From the NCBI GenBank assembly GCA_943788025.1, contig CALSOR010000009.1, positions 1 to 64,000 of the forward strand: a stretch of 64,000 bases of DNA, in the 5' to 3' direction. Of the stretch, positions 53,167 to 62,072 are shown in pieces (within the stretch, counting starts at the first letter, position 1; every line of letters begins with the position of its first letter). The position numbers were made by a program, and so were the translations under genes. The notes under the pieces are model-generated. The model was not told the origin of the DNA, searched no databases, and worked only from the letters and a program-made list of their open reading frames with translations. The stretch comes from JABAAE01 sp905480545 (GTDB lineage Bacteria > Planctomycetota > Planctomycetia > Pirellulales > Pirellulaceae).

Positions 53167-53238
53167 AGGCGTCGAGCGGAGTCGAACCGCTGTACACGGA
53201 TTTGCAATCCGCTGCCTAACCCACTCGGCCACGACGCC
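53167..53238 (-). tRNA. tRNA-Cys (anticodon GCA)
   Basis: On the minus strand the acceptor stem is GGCGTCG/CGACGCC. The D arm contains GCCGAGTGGGTTAGGC. The anticodon stem-loop is GCGGA-TTGCAAA-TCCGT, giving anticodon GCA. The T arm is AGCGG-TTCGACT-CCGCT, and the discriminator is U, the usual identity base of tRNA-Cys. CCA is not encoded. A candidate -35 TTGACC lies upstream with a weak -10. Confidence 0.95.
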
Positions 53239-53625
53239 ATGTCATTTGAAGGGTAAGCGATCCGATTCTGACGGTCAAGTAGATTTGGTAGTTTGGCTAA
53301 TGTCAGATCAATCACTTCTTTGATGTGTATCGGCGATCGGTAGGCATTGCTTGACAGGAAAATTTCGAAAACTTGATTCGACCAGTAAATGCATGTTTTC
53401 GAAAACACTTGTCACAATCGCTTTCTGCGGAATCGAATTCAAGAATGCTGTTGGAAACGACATTCGGATTGACGAAATGGTTGGGGCGTGAAGGTATACT
53501 CCCGCAGAACAACGTTCAAATACGCCCATCGCCTCTAGGTTTAGCGGACGTGAGCGATTGAAAGCCGTTGTAAAACATGAACATGCGTTGAATAGAATCA
53601 ACGGTATACAAAAACGAGAAACCAA
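53239..53625. other. Intergenic between tRNA-Cys and a small gene
   Basis: About 390 bp, presumably with the tRNA-Cys promoter on the minus strand. A TATACT at 53495-53500 with TTGACG 20 nt before it may serve the small gene at 53626, although the spacing is long. No coding frame is supported. Confidence 0.4.
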
Positions 53626-53901
53626 ATGTCTGACTCGGAACCTCAGAAACTCACCAACCAAAATAATCGGTTAGCTGTTGAAAATTGCGTCGCTGAACAG
53701 GTCATCAATTCCATATTTGAAAACGTCTCCTCAAAGCCAATCGAATCGATCGAGGGACGTTCAGATTTTGGTGAAATTAACCGTTTTTCTCATTCTTTGC
53801 TGGAAAACGAATTTATTTTCGGTTCTGCAGATGAAAACGTCTTGGGAATGGTTCATTCCCGGCTCAACGCCAAAGCCAAAAAAGTCCAAATTTCTGATTG
53901 A
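53626..53901 (+). CDS. Small acidic hypothetical protein
   Basis: A 91-residue protein without signal peptide, membrane segment or recognised domain. It starts MSDSEPQKLTNQNNRLAVEN and has a helical-looking middle (EQVINSIFENVSSKP), an acidic region around LLENEFIFGSADENVLG and a basic end (NAKAKKVQISD). The ATG start, sensible amino-acid content and position before a hairpin at 53928-53965 support a real gene. I cannot propose a function. It precedes the tyrosine kinase gene but has a separate downstream promoter between them. Confidence 0.5.
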   Translation: MSDSEPQKLTNQNNRLAVENCVAEQVINSIFENVSSKPIESIEGRSDFGEINRFSHSLLENEFIFGSADENVLGMVHSRLNAKAKKVQISD

Positions 53902-53927
53902 ACGTAAAGGCGTAGGAATCCTCCTAA

Positions 53928-53965
53928 AGGTGCGACTTGTGTCAATTCATGCGGTTTTCGCACCT
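53928..53965 (+). terminator. Possible terminator hairpin after the small gene
   Basis: AGGTGCGA (53928-53935) and TCGCACCT (53958-53965) can form an 8-bp stem with a 22-nt loop, followed by GTTTG rather than a true T tract. Weak as an intrinsic terminator. Confidence 0.3.
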
Positions 53966-54014
53966 GTTTGATTGAATCCGGGCGGTTTTACCCAGTTCCT
54001 TTAGAACAATTTGA

Positions 54015-54042
54015 TTGCCATTACGGCGTTCACCCCTATACT
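54015..54042 (+). promoter_or_regulatory. Promoter of the tyrosine kinase gene
   Basis: TTGCCA (54015-54020) and TATACT (54037-54042) are separated by 16 nt, giving a start near 54049, about 50 nt before the GTG with a good ribosome binding site at 54102. Confidence 0.55.
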
Positions 54043-54101
54043 GAGGAAGTCACTCTCCTCTCCATGAAATTTCTTTTCATAATCCTCCATCGGAGCCATT
54101 C

Positions 54102-54170
54102 GTGAGCAACGTTCCCGCCCAACAAGACTGGGGTGTCCAGAACCAGGGACCAACCCGCACCGACGTTTGA
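54102..54170 (+). other. Overlapping 22-codon frame: leader peptide or true N-terminus
   Basis: GTG at 54102 has GGAG 6 nt upstream and opens a 22-residue frame (SNVPAQQDWGVQNQGPTRTD then Val) ending at TGA 54168-54170. The kinase frame is +1 relative to it. The junction GAC-GTT-TGA-TTT resembles the shift site of prfB (CTT TGA): slipping +1 there joins the peptide directly to DFVGML of the kinase. It may be the real kinase N-terminus, reached by frameshifting or hidden by a one-base error, or a separate leader. Confidence 0.5.
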
Positions 54171-56736
54171 TTTTGTCGGCATGCTTCAGCGTCGATTCTG
54201 GATCATTATTCTGTGCTTAATCTTTGCTACAGGCGGCGGAGTTTTTTGGTACTGGAAGAGTGAGGTCAAGTATGCGTCCACGGCGCGAGTTGCCATTGCT
54301 GTGAATGAAGCTCAAGTCGCGATCATTGGCAACGACGGATTGCCAGTTGCGAATCAAGTCACCGCTCATGACCAGATCATCATGAGTGAAAATGTCTTGG
54401 GTAAAGCGGCCGCTACGATCTCTTTTGCAATCAAAAACGGCTGGGACCCAAGGGTGCTAAACGTAAAAGAAGACGACGCGGATTCTGGATTTTCTGATAC
54501 CGAGGACGCTAATGACTCCAAGGGGACTCTCGCGAGCCCGGTGACGCGAATTGCGGCAACAACTAGTTTGTTTCAAGAGTTGCAAGGTCTGTCCGAAATT
54601 CAGATTCGCGGGCATTTGAAGGGTTCAATAAGTATCTCGCAAGATAAAAAAGACAAGAACATTTATTTGGTCAGTTACACCGGTTCGAATCGTAGTGACT
54701 GTCCGACGATTCTGAGCATCGTCATTAACGAGTATAAAAAATATTTGGCGGATAAGTACAGAAAAGATGGTGACGCTCTTCTTACAAACATCAAAAAAGC
54801 CAAAACGGGGATCGACAAAAACATTACCAAGTTCCGAAATGACTACGAAGTTTGGCAGGCTAGGTCAAAGGAGGACGCGGATCGTTACATGCTTGTTAAG
54901 GACGGTGTGTTCATTACTGATGCTGGAAAAGTCAACAATTACCGAACTGAATTCCAGAACCTCTATCGTGAGCATCAGGTTGCGGTAAAGAAGGCTAAGG
55001 AGCTCAAGGAGGATCAGGCGTGGATGGACGAGGCGATTGCTTCGGGCAAAAGCGATGCTGAAATCCTAGCGCACATCAACAAGTTTGCCGAATGGATGAA
55101 TCTCGAAAGCAGTCGGAATCAGCAGGAGAAAAAACTCAATCTGGAAAAACAGATGCGTTTGCCATTCGAGCCGCCAACTGAACCTCCAACGATCATCCAA
55201 ACTCGTTTCAGCGTTCAAGCGAAGCAAAACGAAATAGATGCTTTGATTGGGAAAGGATTTGGTGAAAACCATCCGGACGTCAAGCAAGCGAAGCGGTTAG
55301 TTGCAAATTTGGAGTCTCAACTGAAAATATTGGAGAGCATACACGCCGCAAATGTGAAATCGGCGAGGTCAAAGTATGACATGATGCAAAAGCAGTTGGA
55401 CGAGAACGACAGCATTGAGCCAGTCGAACTGCCTGAGGAAGTTAACCCGCTGGATGACATTAACCTAATTGATTTACATCGAATTAATTTGGTTGAGGAG
55501 CTGAAGCGTGTCACGAAAAACGAAAGCGACCTAAAACTTGCCTATGAGAAGAAACGTAAGGACGCAGATATCGTTGATGAGCATCTTGCTGAAGAGCAAA
55601 AGCTTTTGAAGCAGGTCGAAGACCAGCAACAATTGAACGAAATCGTTTTGCAAAAAATTAGTGAAATCACATTAGAAAAGGATCATACGACGGGCGGTTA
55701 TGAGTTTGACATTCTTGACAACGCGAGTTTTGCTAGGCAAACCGAGCCCAGCCTGATGAAGGTTTTTGCAATTTCCACCTTCTTGGGAATCGCAGTCGGA
55801 ACTGGCTTGTCTTACCTGATCGAAATCGCTGATAAGACCTTCCGTAATCCTGGCGAGATTGCTCAGCAACTTGGGATGCGAGTCATCGGACACGTTCCGG
55901 TTCTCTCAACCAGGAAGGTTGAGGCAAATGATTCTTCGCTTGATGATACTTTGGTGACCTTCCATTTGCCGAAATCTCAGCAGTCAGAGGCATTTCGAGC
56001 GATTCGAACATCGATCTTTTTCAACGGTAAAGGAAAAAGCAGTCAAATATTACAGGTCACCAGTCCGACCCCTGGTGACGGTAAGTCAACGCTGGCTGCA
56101 AACCTTGCGGTTTCGCTTGCTCAATCGGGTAAAAAGGTTTTGATTTGTGACGCTGACCTTCGTCGGCCGACGGTCCATTACCTTTTCGGGAATGATTCAG
56201 ACATTGGATTTGCCCAAGTGTTGAAAGGTGAAGCTGAAATTGAAGACGCAATCGCTGATTGCGACGTTGACGGCTTGTCGATCATGCCTTGCGGTGCACG
56301 GCCGACGAACCCATCGGAATTGTTGACCTCCACTCGGTTGTACGAATTATTTGAAGTGCTTCGAGAAAAATTTGATTACATCATCATGGATACACCACCG
56401 ATGCTGGCTGTGACTGATCCATGTGCCGTTGCCGCACGAGCGGACGGGGTCATCCTCACCATGCGAATCAAGAAGAACATCAAGTTGAGTGCAAGTCGTG
56501 CAAAAGAAATACTCGACTCGGTCAATGCTCCGATTCTCGGCATTGTTGTTAACGGTGCTGGAATGGTTCAAGGCAACTACAGTAATTCCGGTTCATACGG
56601 TTATGGTTACGGTGGTTATGGTTCTGGCTATGGTTCTGGCTATTCAAGCTCGTACTACAGTTATGGATACGACTATGGCGAGTCGACTTACTACTACGAC
56701 GAAGACAACAAACCAAAGGCCAAAAGCAAAGTCTAG
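54133..56736 (+). CDS. Wzc-like polysaccharide biosynthesis tyrosine autokinase
   Basis: An 867-residue bacterial tyrosine kinase that controls chain length and export of extracellular polysaccharide. Order: a cytoplasmic leader; first membrane segment (FWIIILCLIFATGGGVFWYW); a Wzz-type extracytoplasmic region with long coiled coils to about residue 530; second membrane segment (VFAISTFLGIAVGTGLSYLI); then the BY-kinase with Walker A SPTPGDGKSTLAANLA, Walker A' LICDADLRRP and Walker B YIIMDTPPML. The C-terminus is a Tyr/Gly-rich autophosphorylation cluster (YGYGYGGYGSGYGS, YYYDEDN). The GTG at 54133 opens this frame but has no ribosome binding site; a better start lies upstream in another frame. 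No wzx, wzy or wza neighbours are present. Confidence 0.92.
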   Translation: MSRTRDQPAPTFDFVGMLQRRFWIIILCLIFATGGGVFWYWKSEVKYASTARVAIAVNEAQVAIIGNDGLPVANQVTAHDQIIMSENVLGKAAATISFAIKNGWDPRVLNVKEDDADSGFSDTEDANDSKGTLASPVTRIAATTSLFQELQGLSEIQIRGHLKGSISISQDKKDKNIYLVSYTGSNRSDCPTILSIVINEYKKYLADKYRKDGDALLTNIKKAKTGIDKNITKFRNDYEVWQARSKEDADRYMLVKDGVFITDAGKVNNYRTEFQNLYREHQVAVKKAKELKEDQAWMDEAIASGKSDAEILAHINKFAEWMNLESSRNQQEKKLNLEKQMRLPFEPPTEPPTIIQTRFSVQAKQNEIDALIGKGFGENHPDVKQAKRLVANLESQLKILESIHAANVKSARSKYDMMQKQLDENDSIEPVELPEEVNPLDDINLIDLHRINLVEELKRVTKNESDLKLAYEKKRKDADIVDEHLAEEQKLLKQVEDQQQLNEIVLQKISEITLEKDHTTGGYEFDILDNASFARQTEPSLMKVFAISTFLGIAVGTGLSYLIEIADKTFRNPGEIAQQLGMRVIGHVPVLSTRKVEANDSSLDDTLVTFHLPKSQQSEAFRAIRTSIFFNGKGKSSQILQVTSPTPGDGKSTLAANLAVSLAQSGKKVLICDADLRRPTVHYLFGNDSDIGFAQVLKGEAEIEDAIADCDVDGLSIMPCGARPTNPSELLTSTRLYELFEVLREKFDYIIMDTPPMLAVTDPCAVAARADGVILTMRIKKNIKLSASRAKEILDSVNAPILGIVVNGAGMVQGNYSNSGSYGYGYGGYGSGYGSGYSSSYYSYGYDYGESTYYYDEDNKPKAKSKV

Positions 56737-56820
56737 TCCGTCTGCAAGTCATAAGCGTCTCCGTTCATTTGAGATCTCATGGCATAAGTTGAATCCTCAA
56801 CACATCGTCTAGCGAAAAAT

Positions 56821-56848
56821 AAGGTGCCTCCGGGGCACCTTTTTTTTC
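56821..56848 (+). terminator. Intrinsic terminator after the kinase gene
   Basis: AAGGTGCC and GGCACCTT pair around a 5-nt loop and are followed by a run of T. It lies about 85 bp after the kinase stop codon. Confidence 0.85.
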
Positions 56849-57017
56849 GTTGGGGTTTGAGGTGATTTGACGGTTGAAGGCGGCGGAGATGCAGAAGCGT
56901 CGACTTCGCTGATTGGCTCGCTTCTGTTAAAACGATGTTGGTAGCAAGCGATCACTGGGCAGGGATCGATTGGCTATTTTGTGGAAAATTAAAGTTTGAA
57001 CGGAATGCTGGCACTTA

Positions 57018-58535
57018 ATGAAAACTGACGTTGCGATAATTGGCGCTGGTCCGGGTGGACTTGCCGCTGCGATGCTTTTAGCCCATTCGGGCTTGAAGAC
57101 AACGGTCATTGAGCGAAATCCGCGGGTTGGAGGACGCACATCGCCGATCGAGCAGGATGGGTTCCGGTTTGACATCGGTCCTACATTTTTTCTTTATCCG
57201 AGAGTCTTGGAAGACATCTATCGGCAGGTCGGGCTCGACTTGTTTGACGAAGTTGCAATGACCAAGTTGGATCCACAGTATTCACTGGTGTTTGGTGGTG
57301 GTGGGCGAATCGATGCAACGCCCGACATTGAACGCATGAAGGCAGAAATCGCCAAGATTTCACCGGGCGATGCAGAAGCGTTTCAGCGTTATATGGACGA
57401 CAATCGCGTCAAGCTGAAGAAGTTTCGGCCAATCTTGGAGAAGCCGTTTTCGAGTGTCTTTGATTACGTTGATCCGAGTGTCGTGGCATCGGCAACGCAC
57501 TTGAAGCCTTGGCGGAGTTTAGGGCAGGAACTTGAGGCGTACTTTTCGGATCCTCGTATGGTGATCGCTTTTTCATTCCAGTCAAAGTATCTGGGGATGT
57601 CGCCATTTAAGTGTCCGAGTCTTTTCTCAATTTTATCATTTTTGGAATATGAGCACGGCGTCTGGCATCCAACGGGCGGTTGTAGCGCGGTGACCGAGCA
57701 TATGGCTACGGTTTGCAAAGACCTGGGCGTCGAATTCCTGATGGAAGAAGATGTTGAATCGATGGACTTCGAAGGTAAAAAACCGGTTTCACTTTCGACT
57801 TCCAAGCGAACAATTGAATTCGATCAACTCGTCATCAATGCTGACTTTGCGAGAGCGATGGAGCGATTGGTTCCCAACGGCATCCGGAAACGCTGGTCAA
57901 ATGAAACCATTGAGAAGAAGAAATTCTCTTGCTCGACATTCATGATGTACCTGGGTGTTAAGGGAACGTTTCCGGAAGTGCCCCATCATACAATTTACAT
58001 TGCTGACGATTACCAAAAAAATCTCCGCGAGATTGAGGACGATCACACACTGTCGGATGATCCCTCAATCTATGTCCAAAACGCATGTGTCACTGATCCG
58101 ACGCTGGCTCCCGACGGAAAAAGCACGCTGTATGTTTTAGCCCCGGTTTCTCACATGCATGAAAACATTGATTGGACGGTTGAAAAGGATGCATTCCGAG
58201 CGAAGTGTATTACCCAACTTGAAAAAATCGGCATCACAAACCTGGAGGAACGAATTGAATTCGAACAAGTTGTGACTCCGCTTGATTGGGATCAGAAACA
58301 TCAGCTATACAAAGGGGCCACGTTTAATCTGGCTCACAACCTCGGTCAGATGTTGCATCTTCGGCCGCACAATCGGTTTGAAGATTTGGAATCGGTCTAT
58401 TTGGTTGGCGGAGGAACGCATCCAGGATCGGGGCTCCCGGTTATTTTCGAATCGGCAAGGATTTCGTCGAAACTTTTGTTGAAAGACCGTGATAAGTTGG
58501 TGAAGCGAGGTTTGGTCGCCGAAGCTTCGAAATAG
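57018..58535 (+). CDS. CrtI/CrtN-type carotenoid desaturase (first copy)
   Basis: A 505-residue FAD-dependent enzyme of the phytoene-desaturase family. DVAIIGAGPGGLAAAMLLAH is the FAD dinucleotide-binding motif, followed by VGGRTSPIEQDGFRFDIGPT, the family signature. The C-terminus YLVGGGTHPGSGLPVIFESA is the CrtI-type FAD-binding end. It should desaturate or oxidise a linear carotenoid precursor at the membrane. The next gene is a paralogue 145 bp downstream on the same strand, as in C30 (CrtN plus CrtP/CrtNb) pathways reported for Planctomycetes. Which copy performs which step cannot be decided from sequence alone. Confidence 0.88.
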   Translation: MKTDVAIIGAGPGGLAAAMLLAHSGLKTTVIERNPRVGGRTSPIEQDGFRFDIGPTFFLYPRVLEDIYRQVGLDLFDEVAMTKLDPQYSLVFGGGGRIDATPDIERMKAEIAKISPGDAEAFQRYMDDNRVKLKKFRPILEKPFSSVFDYVDPSVVASATHLKPWRSLGQELEAYFSDPRMVIAFSFQSKYLGMSPFKCPSLFSILSFLEYEHGVWHPTGGCSAVTEHMATVCKDLGVEFLMEEDVESMDFEGKKPVSLSTSKRTIEFDQLVINADFARAMERLVPNGIRKRWSNETIEKKKFSCSTFMMYLGVKGTFPEVPHHTIYIADDYQKNLREIEDDHTLSDDPSIYVQNACVTDPTLAPDGKSTLYVLAPVSHMHENIDWTVEKDAFRAKCITQLEKIGITNLEERIEFEQVVTPLDWDQKHQLYKGATFNLAHNLGQMLHLRPHNRFEDLESVYLVGGGTHPGSGLPVIFESARISSKLLLKDRDKLVKRGLVAEASK

Positions 58536-58680
58536 ACGTAAAGACCGTTGTGGCATCGCTATGTGATTTGCCAAAGCGTACTCGCTTTTTGTCTTTTCTC
58601 CAAAATCAACGGGAAATTGGCGTTGAGGATTCAAGTCGAACCATCGAAGATAGTTGCTTCAACTTTTTCAGGAATCAGCA

Positions 58681-60222
58681 TTGATTACACAAAATAAGGT
58701 CACCCAGAAACGGGATCAGAAAGTCATTGTTATCGGTAGCGGATTAGGAGGACTTTCCGCCGCTTGCGTCGCCGCGGCGCGTGGATACTCCGTGACCGTC
58801 GTTGAAAAAAACGATTGGATTGGTGGCAAAGCGGCAGTGCTTGAGAAAGATGGTTTCCGCTTCGATATGGGGCCGACGATTTTGACCGTTCCCTCGGTGC
58901 TCAAGCGGATTTTTTCTGAGGCCGGAAAGCAAATGGAGGATTATCTCGAATTGCTTCCGCTTGACCCACAATGGCGATGCTTTTTTACCGATCAGACATG
59001 CCTCGATCTTGTCGCCAACCTTGATCAGATGAAAACAAAACTGAACGAGTTTTGCAAAGACGATTCGGTTGCGATTGGTTACGAAAAGTTTATGAAAATA
59101 TCCGAGCGTCTTCACGATGTTTCGGATCGATTTTTCTTTTGGAAAAGCGTTGGTTCGATTTCAGACACATTCGACTTCAAGAATACATTTAACGCGAGTG
59201 TGCTGGGTGACCTGCTAAGTTTGCGGATGGGGCGAACGGTTGCTGGGACCGTTAGAAGTTGCGTGAAAGACGAACGCGTGGCTCAAATGATCGATCACTT
59301 CACGCAATATGTTGGTTCATCTCCCGAGGCGTCGCCGGCGGTGCTCTGTGGAATCGCAAATATGCAAACTGAAGAAGGGATTTGGTATCCCGTTGGAGGA
59401 ACCCGCGCTGTTCCACTTGCTCTTGAAAAATTGGCTGGGGAACTCGGTGTTGAATTTCTAACCGGCACTCAGGTCACGGAGATTACATCTGTTGATGGAA
59501 AGGTGACCGGCGCCGTATTGGATTCTGGGGACCGGATTGACGCCACACTTGTAATCTCGAATTCTGATTCTGTTCGTACGCACCGCGAGCTCCTTGACTC
59601 GAAGATCGAGAATAAATTCATGAAACGAAGGAAATACGAACCAGCCTGCTCGGGTGTGGTTTTGTATTTAGGTTTAAAAGAGAAATACGATCACCTACTG
59701 CATCATAACTTCGTCTTCTCAGAAGATCCGGAGAGCGAGTTCGACGACATTTACCGCAAGGGAAATCCAGCTGAGGATCCAAGTTGCTACGTTTGCGCTC
59801 CTTCACTCTCCGAACCGGGTGTCGCGCCCGACGGTGGAGAGGCTCTGTATATCTTGGTTCATACGCCTTATTTGCGGAAGAATCACGATTGGTCAAAAAT
59901 GCTACCCGAATACCGAGACGTTATCTTCAAGAAGCTTGCGGATACAGCTGGAATGACTGATTTGGAGTCAAGAGTCGTTTATGAAAGTGCTTTGACACCC
60001 CAGGATATTAATGATCGTTACCACGTCCTTGATGGAGCGATATACGGCTTGGCCAGTCATGGACGGTTTTTTGGCGCGTTTAAACCAGGAAACCGAAGCC
60101 AAGATTTGGATGGGCTTTACTTGGCAGGTGGGTCAGCCCATCCAGGCCCTGGCATGCCGATGGTCATGATGTCCGGATGGATCGCGGCAGACACTTTGGA
60201 TCAAGATTACACGGCCAGTTAG
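58681..60222 (+). CDS. CrtI/CrtN-type carotenoid desaturase or oxidase (second copy)
   Basis: A 513-residue paralogue of the preceding enzyme. KVIVIGSGLGGLSAACVAAA is the FAD-binding motif, WIGGKAAVLEKDGFRFDMGP the family signature, and LYLAGGSAHPGPGMPMVMMS the C-terminal CrtI motif. It may be a second desaturase or a CrtP/CrtNb-like oxidase. No ATG lies before the FAD motif. The TTG at 58681 is chosen over a TTG at 58654 because AGGA lies 7 nt upstream. Together with the first copy it points to carotenoid pigment synthesis, but no prenyl synthase or squalene/phytoene synthase gene is in the window. Confidence 0.87.
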   Translation: MITQNKVTQKRDQKVIVIGSGLGGLSAACVAAARGYSVTVVEKNDWIGGKAAVLEKDGFRFDMGPTILTVPSVLKRIFSEAGKQMEDYLELLPLDPQWRCFFTDQTCLDLVANLDQMKTKLNEFCKDDSVAIGYEKFMKISERLHDVSDRFFFWKSVGSISDTFDFKNTFNASVLGDLLSLRMGRTVAGTVRSCVKDERVAQMIDHFTQYVGSSPEASPAVLCGIANMQTEEGIWYPVGGTRAVPLALEKLAGELGVEFLTGTQVTEITSVDGKVTGAVLDSGDRIDATLVISNSDSVRTHRELLDSKIENKFMKRRKYEPACSGVVLYLGLKEKYDHLLHHNFVFSEDPESEFDDIYRKGNPAEDPSCYVCAPSLSEPGVAPDGGEALYILVHTPYLRKNHDWSKMLPEYRDVIFKKLADTAGMTDLESRVVYESALTPQDINDRYHVLDGAIYGLASHGRFFGAFKPGNRSQDLDGLYLAGGSAHPGPGMPMVMMSGWIAADTLDQDYTAS

Positions 60223-60792
60223 TGGGACGCTCGCAGTAAAGCTTTGAGCCGAATTTCGCAAAGATGAATTGCTTTGGCCGCTTGATAGGTGAGCGGCGAG
60301 TTGGTCGGTGATTCGAAGTCCGTTAGAAGTACTCGTTCGATGGAAATCGAGATGGTATTTTATAATGCAATGCAGATTCGCCGGTTTTCAACTAAACGGC
60401 ATCTCATTCAGGCATATACGAATTTTGGTAATCATTGATCGTGCGGGAGTTTGGTCATGCTGGTCGGGTTTTCTTTCGCACCACCGGGCTTTCTAGGACC
60501 GTTTGCAGCTGTTTAGGGCGGGAGATTCCACGACCGGTCTTTGCTCGCTCAGTCGTATTTTGAATGCTGAACCTCTGTTGCGAATTGATTCTCTCATTAG
60601 AAATCGTGACCGATAGAAATCGGCTGCAGAACAGTTGCCACGCATTTAACTGGTCGCTTTTCGTTTATTATGTCTCGCCTTCACGGTCTACCGAATAGGC
60701 AAGTAGCCTTCGACAACTCTATAATGTGAATTTGATCAGCACATTCGGATTTCGACCACAGCTGATCGCATCTGAAAAACTCGAGAAAAATA
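60223..60792. other. Intergenic upstream of ribBA
   Basis: About 570 bp between the second desaturase and ribBA. It holds the ribBA promoter near its right end. An FMN riboswitch was looked for and not found. No coding frame is supported. Confidence 0.5.
60696..60725 (+). promoter_or_regulatory. Promoter of ribBA
   Basis: TAGGCA (60696-60701) and a perfect TATAAT (60720-60725) are spaced by 18 nt. Transcription would start near 60732, leaving a leader of about 60 nt, too short for an FMN riboswitch. Confidence 0.5.
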
Positions 60793-62025
60793 ATGGCGGA
60801 CAAACCTGAGTTCTCTTCGATTCCTGCGGCGGTGGATGCAATCCGACGTGGCGATGTTGTTATCGTTGTTGATGACGAATCGCGTGAAAATGAAGGCGAC
60901 TTTGTTTGCGCGGCGGAGATGGCGACGCCGGAAAACATCAACTTTATCATGAGCGGTCGTGGTGATTTTTGCATGCCAGTCCTCCCGGAGGTCTGTCGTC
61001 GCTTGGATCTGAAGCCGATCGTAGAGCAAAACAACACCAGTTTGGGCACGGCTTTTGTTACACCCCTCGACCATGTGACTGCAAAGACCGGGATTACAGC
61101 GGAAGAAAGGGCTAAGTGTGTACGTGAGATTGTGAACCCAGACACGACCGTAGACGATTTTGTGCGTCCAGGCCATGTCCACTTGCTTACGGCGAAAGAA
61201 GGAGGAGTCCTTCGTCGGGCGGGCCATACTGAAGCGTCCGTCGATCTTGCTCGGATGGCTGGATTGGCTCCCGCTGGCGTGCTTTGTGAAGTGCTTGGCG
61301 ATGATGGAGACCGCGCAACCCGTGACGAGTTGTTTGAGGTGGCTCGAAAGCACAAACTCGAAATCATAACCATCGAAGACCTGATTGCTTACCGACGGGT
61401 TAGCGAGAAGCTGGTTTCGAAAGCTGCGAGTGCGAAACTCCCGACCAAGTACGGTGAATTCACAGTCATTGTTTTTGATGTCGAATACGAAAATCAACAC
61501 CCGATTGCATTGGTGATGGGGGATCCGACGAACACGAATCAGCACCCGCTGGTTCGGATGCACTCCAGTTGCTTCACGGGGGACTTGATCAGTTCCCTTC
61601 GCTGTGATTGTGGGGACCAATTACATTTGGCTCTCGAAATGATCGGCAGAGAAAAATCGGGTGTGCTGGTCTATCTTCCACAAGAGGGGCGTGGAATCGG
61701 TTTAACCGAAAAGATCAAAGCCTACGCACTTCAAGACGGTGGCATGGACACTGTTGAGGCAAATCACGCTTTGGGACACAAGGCCGATATGCGTGATTAC
61801 GGCATTGGCATCCAAATATTGAAAGACTTGGGCCTTTCAAGTGTCCGCTTGCTTACCAACAACCCCAAAAAATCAGAAGCGTTCAATCTACGCGGATTTG
61901 ACCTTCAGGTGATCGATCAGGTTCCGATCCTGCCACCCTCAAATGAGCACAATGCCAATTACCTTGCCGCGAAGCGTGACAAGATGGGGCACTCGATTCC
62001 GCATGATTCTTCCGACTCTCAATGA
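60793..62025 (+). CDS. ribBA: DHBP synthase / GTP cyclohydrolase II
   Basis: A 410-residue bifunctional enzyme of riboflavin synthesis. Residues 1-205 are 3,4-dihydroxy-2-butanone 4-phosphate synthase: VVIVVDDESRENEGDFVCAA at the active site and RPGHVHLLTAKEGGVLRRAG. From about 215 is GTP cyclohydrolase II: VRMHSSCFTGDLISSLRCDC carries the three zinc Cys, and LVYLPQEGRGIGLTEKIKAY the catalytic Arg region. The two halves feed the two entry substrates into lumazine synthesis. Length and order are standard for RibBA. No other rib gene is adjacent. Confidence 0.97.
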   Translation: MADKPEFSSIPAAVDAIRRGDVVIVVDDESRENEGDFVCAAEMATPENINFIMSGRGDFCMPVLPEVCRRLDLKPIVEQNNTSLGTAFVTPLDHVTAKTGITAEERAKCVREIVNPDTTVDDFVRPGHVHLLTAKEGGVLRRAGHTEASVDLARMAGLAPAGVLCEVLGDDGDRATRDELFEVARKHKLEIITIEDLIAYRRVSEKLVSKAASAKLPTKYGEFTVIVFDVEYENQHPIALVMGDPTNTNQHPLVRMHSSCFTGDLISSLRCDCGDQLHLALEMIGREKSGVLVYLPQEGRGIGLTEKIKAYALQDGGMDTVEANHALGHKADMRDYGIGIQILKDLGLSSVRLLTNNPKKSEAFNLRGFDLQVIDQVPILPPSNEHNANYLAAKRDKMGHSIPHDSSDSQ

Positions 62026-62072
62026 GTGCGTTGGCGTTTCTGAGAGATGCAAATGAACTCTGTAAGCAAATT

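Noticed and set aside
60400..60792. FMN riboswitch upstream of ribBA
   Set aside because: A stretch near 60518-60540 (GGGCGGGAGATTCCACGACCGG) faintly recalls an RFN core, but the other conserved helices are missing and the promoter lies downstream of it, leaving only about 60 nt of leader.
60681..61620. Long antisense frames opposite ribBA (60681-61373 and 60736-61620)
   Set aside because: They overlap a certain gene and their translations have no family character; they are shadows of ribBA codon use.
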